Origin: Nemania diffusa | Taxonomy: Eukaryota; Ascomycota; Sordariomycetes; Xylariales; Xylariaceae | Direction of reading: 5' to 3' | NCBI GenBank assembly: GCA_038501195.1 | Contig: JBBPUQ010000002.1 | Coordinates: 1,550,001 to 1,614,000, forward strand | DNA: 64,000 nucleotides | Program-made: the position numbers and the translations under genes | The notes under the pieces: generated by a model | The model's database searches: none | Told to the model about the DNA's origin: nothing | Seen by the model: only the letters and a program-made list of their open reading frames with translations | Part shown: positions 50,601 to 61,587 of the stretch, one piece after another | Layout of the letters: each line of letters begins with the position of its first letter | Numbering within the stretch: the first letter of the stretch is position 1

Positions 50601-53600
50601 GATCCGGGACTTGACAATGAAGAACTCTTTTGCTCCCACAAATACGCATAAGCTATGGCGGATTGACAGTTGCGTGGTTGCGTGGGGTGGCAAAACGTGG
50701 TACGGCGCTAGAGAAATCCGTATGTTCATTTCGGGCTTTGCTTTTCCTGCGAGAAGAAGCGTCTAAGCACCTGAATCAACTTGGAGACGACATATTTCTT
50801 TGATTTTCTCATTATAGTTGGAGGTTTTGTTATATCTTGGCTACTCCCACGTGCCGAGTTGTGTTTTGGGTGTGCGGTTCGTCTGATTCGTGCCTGTTCA
50901 TCAGCCGCTCATCCCAGACACTCAAGGGTCGTTTCGAAAGCAACCCCTGAATTGAACTATAGACCCAAATATTATATTTCCGAGAAGAGGCCACTTATGT
51001 TCATAATGCTTAGTTTTGAGATATTCTAGTGTATCATGCAAATATGAACATCTAGATAAGTTGTTATCTACTAGCATCACTAACGTTTGGTCGCGTTAAT
51101 GGTAGTTTATGAACGCTGGTACGAATAAGTGGCGAAAAAGATAGCATCTACTAGTTGGTAAAATATATCTTTCATTAGTCACTTTCACTAAGTAGATGAA
51201 TCCAAGCAGTCGAGTTGCAAAAACCTCTATTAAAGAGAAACCCTTACATACCCTTATCTTGTCCAAATAGTTATCACCGGTAACGATAGGGGACACATTT
51301 AGTATCCGATAAATTCTATTCTTTAGAGATAGAGAGCGCGTACAGTAGTTAGTAACCATAGCTTGGGATGTTACAACTTCGCCTTCGGCCCTCGGCCTTT
51401 AGTGTTAGAGCGGTAGAAGGTACTTGTCTGTTGCCTAAGATGCGTGAACAAACGACCTAGCGTTAATGATTCAAGAAGCATGAACTGCTAAGCCTTCAAA
51501 AGCATACAGTAATAATTAATAGGCAGACGCATAATCAAGGCCGCTTGAGATAAGGCCCTCGGAATTATATACTTGCATGTCCCGTCGAGTCTCTATAGTG
51601 ATCTGATACGAGTATCTGTGTCATACGGAATGAAATCACAAGGTGAACGTCAGTGGCGACTCGCCTTCCGGGGTGGAAGTTATACTGCACTGCTGATCTC
51701 CGTAACGGTGAATCTCATCGTATGATCTAACAGCATGGTGTGATGATAGCATTATAACGTGGCGAACGGCCATCTCGAATCGGTGGCGTAGTCGGGGTAG
51801 ATAGGCCATCAGACCTCTAGTTCTCTCCCTAGCCTCACCTTGGTTTAGTATGTAGTGGAGGGCATGAAGTATCAAACGGCAGATATCCTCACTGTCGATC
51901 CGGGGTCGCCACAGCTAAGAGGGTTGTCAATATTGCGGGGTTTGATCATCAGTTATCGACAGGTCCAGCTGATCCCCGTTTTCTGCTGCTTGGCCTCGAC
52001 CGGCGACTAATAAATCGAGACGTAAAGGTTGCATTGGTTGGGTGCCAATCTAGATGATGGCACCATGCAAGGGGTCCGACGAGAAGCGATTGATCGTCAC
52101 GCTGTAGACCTTGCTCAGGACGTAAACAACAGTTCCAATTAGCTAAGACCGATTCTGGCCCTATCTTCCTTCCGTAAGAGGTAAAACGGACTGATTGAGC
52201 GAAGCTATTAAAGAAGTGGCCAAACCCGGGAAACGTCAAGTATGGCTCGCCCTCTAGGCAAAAGCTTTACATGATGCAGGAAGTACGACCCAAGAATGAA
52301 AATCATGCCTACTACTGTACGGGCGACAAGAAGTAGCAATATAAGAAGCTTGGCGTGTGTCCGTAACTAGTTCGTGTTGACGGAAGTAGAAGCTTGTGTT
52401 GATGGTGTCTGAAGGAGGGCTAACCTATAGTAGGCCGCATAAACATTCTCCTCAGGAACACGGCAGTTGACGGCATTATCTGATGTGCCTAGGGGCCCTG
52501 ACCCAGAGATCTCTTGTTTTCAAAAGCTACTGTACCCCAGATCGTTGGTAGACTGCCGAGAGAAACCCCCTGTTGTCATGGGCATGACTGATCTGGAAGG
52601 AAACCCGCTGTTCCAGAGTGTCATTGACGCCTATAGGTCGTGTCCGGTATTCCAGCCCGGAAGAGAGCGTCTCTCGTGATAGCTCAGATAACACATCTCT
52701 TCTGTGCGAACACGTGGAAAAGCTGAAGGTTTTCTCCTGCCCTACCCACTCTGCCTTTACCGAATGAAACATCGGGACTTTCTTAAGCATCGTGGAGAAT
52801 GCACATCTCTCACCCTTGCTGCATTTCTGTGAGATTGACGTCGACTAGCTAGGGATACGTCGGCATATAATAAACTCCCTTTTACTATAAAGCTGACAAC
52901 GAGCTCGACAGTAGGAACGGAGGATAGAAGCACGTATGCAATGTAGATATTCTAATCCGTAGCAAAGGTCCACAAGCACGTAACCCTCGGAGGCACGAGG
53001 CGCGCGCATACCTATATGTTTCAGACTCTAGCACCTAGCGATACGACATTTCTATATTAAAAGCTCGTCAGGCCCGCGTATCGCCTCGAGCTGGACTCGA
53101 ATATTTAGCGCGTCGGTAGTTGTTTAATGTCCTTGTTCCACCACCCCGGAGAGGCGGCTGCGCGGGTTGCCGTACCTAGATCCGTATCGATGGTCGTTTA
53201 CGCAAACAGTGAAGATGCTGTACGATTTATTATATGGTCCGGAGAATTCTTAGATTGCTTTCCTAGGGTACCTGAAGAGTAATATGCATAGTTTTTATCT
53301 CCACGATGGCACCTCAAGTTGGTCTGCCAAGGAGATGGATGATGTTCACTGGGTCTGATGAGCAGAGCACGAGCATGTTAGCGCGCGTGGTGGGTATGGC
53401 GTCAAGACAGGTGAAAAATTAGGCACAGCTGAGATTCTGGTAAGCCATCATACGCATGACGTGCTTGCCCCTGGTACTAGTAATGGGCATGACTGTTTCA
53501 CCAAGCGGTGTAAACAGGTACGGATACGACTTCACAACCGGGTACTTCCCCAGATGTTGAAGCTCTTGTGAGGCCAATGACGCTTGCTTGCGAGAGGCTG

Positions 53601-56600
53601 CTATCATCGCGTTTCCTGCACTCCTACCATAGCCCACACCACATTGCTCATGTAGGCTGCCGAGGTTGCCTGGCGTCTACCGGCAAAGGCGCTTTATGGT
53701 TGGCCAAGGCTTGGGAAAGGTGTCCGTCAGTCTCTGCAGTCTTTGCAGTCTCTGTAGCTAGACGGCGGGTTAGTGAATATCTAACCGAGCCGGCGCGGTG
53801 GATTCTCGGTCCAGTTTTCCGTTGTCGGGATAGCGGCTTACACTGCGACGTCGAAGTCTGAGCGTACCTATAATGCCCAGCATATAAGCATTAGCAGATT
53901 CACCTTCCACTATTGTCGAACTCAGCGTTGGCTTCATTTAATAGGTAACAATAGAAAAGGTATGCAAAATCCTAACGGCCATTTCACAAAAGTGATGGCA
54001 GTTAATCGTTGATATTCAAGTGTTTACTAGAGTTGTGCTAGGCGATAGTATGAGAAGTTCGAGAACTCACCCAGCCCTTAGCTAGTTTTCATAGCCCTAT
54101 GGAACTAAAACGGCTAACTGGCAAGACAGCATAGCAGATTAATTCTCACCTTATTACTGTAGATTTATGTCCAGTGTACTTACCTACGGATTAATGTCTT
54201 GGAATACTATAGTTGGCTTCATAGAACTTTTCGTTGTAGTTGTATTTCTCATTAAGTAGTTCGAGTTTAAGTGTTCTTGAGCTTACTTCTTTCGTCGTTT
54301 CTCGCTCGTCGCTACCATTAGACCGGAACAAAAAAGAGCCTATACGTACTATCAACAATGTCACTCTCTCATGGCATCAACATCGACGGGTTTGGAAGCT
54401 GTAAATCCGCGGCGAGTAGCATTTCGGTCGTCTATTAATCCCCGACCTCTGCCCGACTTCACAAGAACTGTGTGAAGCTTTCGATGAGTTTTGTGATAGA
54501 ATACGCTGGCTTGGCGTGGCTTGGCATGGATGGATTTACGGGAGTCTTCCGGAGTCTGTCTAGGGCATGCATGAATGTCCTATCTCACCGACGACGGAGA
54601 CTGGTACCGCCGACAAGCTTTTCAGCGGTCGGCAGTTGAAGACAGCTAAACGCCCTTAATACGTGGACAGAGGATTCAAAGTCAGCGTGCACCATAGCTT
54701 GGAATATAGGTAGTTCTCTATATCTCCGAGCACTAAGAGCGCGATTCTTCAGAATATGCCATTCGGGGTGAAGCTATTGGGCATTTGTAGTGTGCATTGG
54801 TTACATCGACTGCTACATTGATTATTGGCCGTTGGTGTTGGCAAGCGACGAATAGGAACTCGTTGCGAGAACTCACTGGCTGTGAAGTTTGGTACAGACA
54901 GGGAATTCGGTCCGCCGACCGGCTCTTTTCGGCGATACCAAAGTCCTTCCCCAAGACTCCATACAACAGTAGAACACTACTCTGAGCTTTGTTTGTATGA
55001 TGTCATTCAACTTACATGAACAGCTTTCCCAAGTGATATTGACCAGTTAGCGAATGATGAAAGATGCGAGAGCGACTTTACTACGCACAGTCCTGTTTCC
55101 CCTGGATTTAAATTCAACTTCAACAAACTAACACGGGTGATCACATCCTCATGAGGGGTACCTACTGCCCAACGTAGCTGATTGAGTCCTAGGGATTCTT
55201 TATGCATAAGGCTAGATAGACAACTGTTAGACTAGTTAGGGACAGGCAGCTCGGTGACAGCCGAGCGAGACACCGAACGAGACAACCGATTAATATGACA
55301 TCGTTCACTTAGAAAAACACACATGAGTGGGACTAGCTGCCTGATCTAGTCCTCTTGAGGGCATCGCCCTTCTTTACTAGACTAGCAGCGAGAAATTTTA
55401 TACTGGGTATGGAAGTATTTTTCAGTGTAGGAGGTTAGCGTAGGTATCGAGCCACCCATTTCTTAACACGACTACAGAGTACCTACTGTACGGTATACTG
55501 GTCAATAGTCTGCGAGGTGAACGTCTAGATAGAGAAGCCTTCAACATCGCGGGCACTTTGACCGGTTTCTGTGCCTAGCTATAATACAGATATGTTATGA
55601 GATTCTACAGGCCCGTCTTACCTCAGTGTTCCGGCCCCGTGACGGTAGATCGAATACGCATACAACGGTCTAGCATTCCCCCAGAACTGTACAGCATGTC
55701 ATTTCTGCATGCAGGAAACTGAATCGATGTACTGCATATGCACATATGCAAGAGCCATATGGTGAGCCCACATGCTCGTGAGGGGTTAGCGAGCGAAAAG
55801 GACCTCGAAGCGCGGAGAAGCCTGACCCCGTGGTGGCCCCGTGAGGGGCTCCTCACTCCCTAACTAGATAGGCATGGCTAGTGTAATGGCAAGTATGGGG
55901 ATGACGCTTAAGGAAGGTATTCGCCAGTCCGTCTTGGCAATATTCATAAATTAGCATGTCGTGATACCAATCTCTAGACTCTAGAGGCATTCTCTGGGTC
56001 GCTCGTTTTCGAGTACGGCCGAGTGTCACTTATAGATGGGGAGACTGCATTATGCATGAAGGTGTCGTTGGATCCTTTGGCTGTGCATGAATTCTGTGTA
56101 ATTGAACTCAAAATGGCCAATCACGGACTATTCAACAATGGACGAGGTTGAGCTGCAAGAACGAAGATGCTGCTGAGGATGACTGTATCTGAATTAGTTG
56201 AGAATGCTATAGGTAGCATATCTAGTCATCTTGGCATCCACCCAACAGTTCGCCTATGTTTGGGGCAGGTCGATGTCGATGGGGCTCGTCTAGATAAAGT
56301 CAAGTCTACTGTCAAAAGTCTTCCTTGGACGGATATTGCCGTGGTAGCTTCATGAGTCCTTCTCTCAACGCTAAAGGATCGGGTCACGACGGCTGCTCAT
56401 GTATCGTCAAACCGCTCTCATCAAACGGGAATCGCGGGAGCAGCAAGTTAGAAGCAGCAAGTTATGGGTTAACGATTTTGCGATTTACATCCTCAAACAC
56501 GTTGAAAATGAGACCAAGATACACGCTGCGAAGATCTTGCTAGGCCTCCATTGTAACGCTGCTAGTGTTAGTGTTCCCTATCGAATCCTACCTTTTCTAG

Positions 56601-58600
56601 GCCGAAAATTACCTAGCTTATACTGTAGCATGCACGTTGCAAAGCGAGGTTAGTCAATTCACGAACAGTAGAGATATTCTAAGATTCTAGAGTCTAGACT
56701 ATCCATCTAGGTATTCGGTATATAGGTGTAGTCTTACCAAGACGACTGACATGCGTATAGTACTGTACCGCAATAACATGAGAGGGTATAAAATAATTTG
56801 ATACCTACATCAAAAAATATAGAAAGTACCTTTATTCGAGCTATGAACTACCGAGGATGAAGGCTGACCGTCTGCCAAGACCGACTGGGTTGCATCGATC
56901 GTCATGGATGGCACGGATCCGCTCGAAAAGCTGGGGATGTGCACTTCTTTTCCTCCTCGGACTTCTTTGCCCCCGTAATATATTGGTCTCCGTCTACCGA
57001 TCCGGATGATGAAGGCCCTTTTCGACTCTGGTGTTTCTTGACATCGACAGTCATGACAACAACAAGTCGTCATGAGAATGGGGTATCGTGAGTAGCATGT
57101 TTCGTGATGTCTTGATTATAGCGAACGGCGGAAACACCCTAAACCCCAAGTTCTTGGGCCAAGCAGACTACGCAGTAGGCTCTCCATAATAGGTAAGCGA
57201 GGGCACCTCGAAGGTATTATTTGCTGGTATTCCCAGTAGTTCTGAATTTGGCACATGAATTATGACAGGTAGATACATGGCATTATCTAGATCAGTTCTA
57301 TCGGCTAGGTAGGCCAGACCAAAGCCTCTACACGCATTGCAGAGAAACTAGTCTAGATAGATTCTTCTAGCAGGCTCACGACTCTCGCCGGCTCGACAGT
57401 ATATAGTAGAGTGTGCATAGGCATAGGTATACCAAGTCCTGTTAACGCCATCTCGACTGGTGGGTCGTCGTACTGCCCAGCCGACGTGAAGATGCCCACA
57501 TATCTCGTCTCCCACTCCTTGCCCGCCTGCTCCGAGCCAGTCAGACCCTGGTCTCCAGTCGCTCTCCAGTCGCGAAGCGGGCCATATAACAAGCAAGGCC
57601 GAGATGCGGTCTCCCCCCCCCAGGACGACCGTTCTTGAAACGCTACCAAACTTCTGACCTCTACCGCCCCAGCCAGCTAGTTACCTCACTTGCCACAGCA
57701 GCATAGCATCGTGCCGTCGTCTTATATTAACCACAATATATACTGGCTCTGCCTCTCTATATTACCCTAGTCAGAAAGGCACCTCCCTTCGCCAATCGAA
57801 GCGGGTTGGAGAGGCCAGGAACCCCTTCTTTATATGCATGCCAAGCGCGCGGAATTACAAGCAGCTGCTGTGAAGGTGGACAAGCCAGACCTAGGATATC
57901 GCTTTGATCAGATCGGACATTTCTGGCCTTCCCTTGGTCCATCGTGCCTCCGAACGTGCTAGTTATCCCTGGCGTTAACTTGGTCACTATTATTGCAAGT
58001 CCCGGGAGAGTTACTGAGGTTTCAGTCACAGACGCTCGACGGAGCGTGGCAGCAGATTAGCACACCAATTCTCTTCACTGACGGACTGACCAGAGTCGTC
58101 AGACCCCTGGATATCGGCCCTCACCCACTCATTTGCCCTCTTACACGCCAACCCCGCTACCCGCCTGGGATCCTGCGTGTCCTGTCTTCTGCGTGGAGAG
58201 CTGTGCCGTGCGTCCAAATCGTGCTGATCATTTTCTCTGCTTGCTGTCCTGAGCCCACCATGCAGATCACCCTATCATCATGCTCATGCTTCTAGTTCCA
58301 TCACTTACAAGAGGGTGTCGGTCCGTTCCTTAGCCAAACCGCCGGCTTGGGGGGCAACTATAGTCAAAGCGAGGCCAAACGTTATAGCTACTATCCCGTG
58401 GAGCATATAGCTCTACCATCGCGCATCTCCTCGGCTTAGCTGAGACCTCACGCATTCTGGATGCACTCACACTTCACCCAACTGCTCGCACTCGTTCGAA
58501 GTTTTCATATATTTGTCATGGTCATCTATTAGACGATTACATACAACACCAACAGCTTCTCTCTGATTAGAATTTATCACGATAACTGGGTTACTTCAAG
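47631..58600. other. 11 kb gene-free, AT-richer block
   Basis: No complete gene can be supported. Short open frames (longest about 124 codons, 48989-48615 minus) start with non-ATG codons or lack motifs. Around 56167-56653 consecutive short frames in two phases look like a broken coding region, but I could not assign a family. One copy of the 11-mer TACCTACTGTA is at 55480-55490. From about 57.3 kb the DNA becomes GC-richer and should contain the xyr1 promoter, including a CTCCCCCCCCCAGG stretch (57612-57625) whose complement holds CTGGGG, a CreA/Cre1-type word. The block looks like decayed, possibly RIP-mutated DNA, but I saw no element ends. Confidence 0.5.
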
Positions 58601-61587
58601 ATGTTGTCGAACCCACTTCAACGGTTCTCGCCGTATCATTCGATACCGTCGAATACCATATTGTCTAATGCCCACGTCCCTGGCAGCCATTTACACGCAA
58701 CTGGGTTAGAATCATACGGCCATGGTCCTCAATACGCTCTCCAGCACCTCCAGCAGCATGTTGGCATCCATGCTCCTCATCTCACAAGAGCACCTCAACA
58801 AAAGCACCGTCAACACCCGTACGGTGGGCCGGGCACGAGGGCAACGGGGTCTTCTGGGCCCATAAGGAGAAGGATCAGCAGGGCCTGCGACCAATGCAAT
58901 CAACTGAGGACTAAGTGTGACGGGCAGCACCCATGTGCTCATTGTATAGGTAGGATTATGCAGCTCGTTTAGACCCCGGAGGTTAAGATCGCAGCTGATA
59001 GTCAACAGAATTCGGACTTGGGTGCGAGTACATTCGCGAGCGGAAAAAGCGTGGAAAAGCGTCACGGAAAGATCTCGCTCAGCAAGCGGCAGCACAGGCT
59101 GCTGCAACTACGGGCCAGAGTGGCCAAAAATCACCTGAACACAACGACGACAATGGGTCGATTACGGAGGGCCGAGCAGAAGACGCCGTCTCATCCAAAC
59201 AGGAACAAAACGCTTCGTCCGACAAAGTCATGGTCGACATCGACGAGGATGCTATGGATCGTAGCCAGAGGACAGGGAGCCTTGATAGCTTAGCTGAGTT
59301 TGGCTCCCAACAGGCCAACTTGGCCAGCCACTCCTTAAGCTTAGACAGGGAGCCCATGGAGAGCCCAGCACCCCTAGACTTCAATGGGTACGGGAACATT
59401 CACAATCCATTTGACCGGCAGACGATCAGCCAGCTCATGGGTAACCCGTCACACGGGGGCTACGGATCCGGCCAGGGAGGTCTATCTAACTACCCTGATC
59501 TCCCGTACGGTCTCCAGACTCACAGCCCAACCGGCTACTCTACAAACCACTCCGCCGCGTTCCGCATGGAAACCAGCCCAATGGGCGCGTACCCGCTTGG
59601 CGGAGACGGTGGCTCGCCCGGATGGATGAACATGAACTCGCCACCGCCTCAGTACCAGACCCAAATCCCGCAAAACGCCTATCACCAACAGCTCAGATAC
59701 CCTGTGCTTAACCCGCTGCTGCCGCATCTAGGCAGCATAATCCCCGTGTCGCTCGCGTGCGATCTGGTGGATTTATACTTCTCGAGCTCCTCGTCAGCTC
59801 ATGCTCACCCCATGTCACCGTACGTTCTTGGATTTATCTTTAGAAAACGATCATTCCTCCATCCCAGCAAGCCCCGGCAGTGCCAGCCAGCGTTGTTAGC
59901 GAGCATGCTCTGGGTAGCCGCCCAAACGAGCGACGCTCCCTTTCTGACCCAGGTCCCATCGGCCCGGGGCAAGATCTGCCAGAAGTTGCTCGAGCTGACC
60001 GTCAATTTGCTGAAGCCTCTGATCCACACCTCGTCGGGCGACACGTCGCCCTTGGCGAGCCCCACGATTGATGGCGTTTCCCTGGGCGGTCTTGGGGTCA
60101 ACATCCCCAATCCGATGAACATGGATAGCATGAACGGATGTGACCCGGGCGCCTTCGGGGCCGCTGGGTCGCTGGACGACGTCGTTACGTACATACACCT
60201 CGCAACCGTAGTTTCGGCAAGTGAATATAAAGGGGCTAGCATGCGGTGGTGGAATGCAGCATGGTCTCTCGCGAGAGAGCTGAAGCTGGGCCGGGAGTTG
60301 CCTCTTAATACACCCTCGGCGACTCAGGATGTGAGCGAAGTCGATCACAGCGACATGGCGACGGAACTCGAAAATGAAAACAACAACGGTACGGTTAGCG
60401 AAGAAGAACGCGAAGAGCGGAGGCGGATATGGTGGCTCGTCTATGTCATGGACCGCCACCTAGCCCTCTGCTATAACCGGCCTCTCTCACTCCTCGACAT
60501 AGAATGCGAGGGTCTGCTCCAGCCCATGGACGACACCGAGTGGCAGAACGGCAACTTCGGCCCGTTCGCGACAGATCCGGCCCTGGGCAGCGAGCTGGCC
60601 GAGGAGAGCGGCGGCCGAGCCCACGGGCCCCAGTTCAAGTGCACCGGCCACAGCATCTTCGGCTACTTCCTGCCCCTGATGACGATCCTGGGCGAGATCG
60701 TGGACCTGCACCACGCGCGCAACCACCCGCGGTTCGGCGTGGGCTTCCGGCCGGCGCGCGAGTGGGACGACCAGCAGGCGGAGATCGTGCGGCACCTCGA
60801 GACGTACGAGGAGAGCCTCAAGAACTTCGAGCAGCGGCACTTCAACGCCAGCAGCGAGGACCAGAACGAGCAGGCCGCGACTCTAGAAATGCCGTCGGAG
60901 CTAGACCACCCGGACGCGTCGTCGGTGCGGTCGGCCCACACGAGCGCCTCCTCGTCGGCGGCGGCGGCGGCGGCGTCGCGCATGACCGAGTCGGACATCC
61001 AGACGCGCATCGTGGCGTCGTACGGCACGCACGTCATGCACGTGCTGCACATCCTGCTCACGAGCAAGTGGGACCCGATCAACCTGCTCGACGACAACGA
61101 CCTCTGGATCTCGTCGCAGAGCTTCATCACGGCCACCGGCCACGCCGTGTCCGCCGCCGAGGCCATCGGCAACATCCTCGAGTTCGACCCGGGCCTCGAG
61201 TTCATGCCCTTCTTCTACGGCATCTACCTGCTGCAGGGGTCCTTCCTGCTGCTGCTCATCGCCGACAAGCTGCAGGGCGAGGCCTCGGCCAGCGTCGTGC
61301 GCGCCTGCGAGACCATCATCCGCGCCCACGAGGCCTGCGTCGTCACGCTCAACACCGAGTACCAGGTATGCCTCTCTCTCTCTTTGCCCCTCTCTTCCCT
61401 CTTCTCGGTGATTCTCTTGGCTAACATGATGTTTTCTGTACAGCGCAACTTCAGCAGGGTCATGCGCAGCGCCCTCGCCCAGGTCCGCGGCCGCGTGCCC
61501 GAAGACCTCGGCGAGCAGCACCAGCGACGCCGCGAGCTGCTGGCCTTGTATCGCTGGACCGGAGACGGCAGTGGCCTGGCCCTATGA
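58601..61587 (+). CDS. xyr1: XlnR/Xyr1-type Zn2Cys6 activator of xylanase and cellulase genes
   Basis: Three exons, 58601-58949, 59009-61365 and 61444-61587, encode 949 aa, matching Xyr1/XlnR (about 940). The first intron (59 bp) falls inside the zinc cluster; splicing completes C96-x2-C99-x6-C106-x5-C112-x2-C115-x6-C122, a perfect GAL4 pattern, followed by basic [12 protein letters not shown]. The start [14 protein letters not shown] is the family's usual N terminus. The central fungal transcription-factor domain begins near residue 366 ([10 protein letters not shown], then [15 protein letters not shown]). It includes [25 protein letters not shown] and [29 protein letters not shown]. The C terminus RNFSRVM...[15 protein letters not shown] is the conserved activation end. 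A polyalanine run lies near residue 770. The second intron (78 bp) has length 3n and no stop. The protein is a nuclear master activator of hemicellulase genes and is normally under carbon-catabolite repression. Confidence 0.95.

Noticed and set aside
56167..56653. Adjacent frames in two phases suggesting a frameshifted gene
   Set aside because: Stops interrupt each frame and the combined peptide matches nothing I know, so a pseudogene call is not justified.
60504..61424. 306-codon plus-strand ORF inside xyr1
   Set aside because: Out-of-frame shadow of the GC-rich part of xyr1; Arg/Pro/Ala-rich without motifs.
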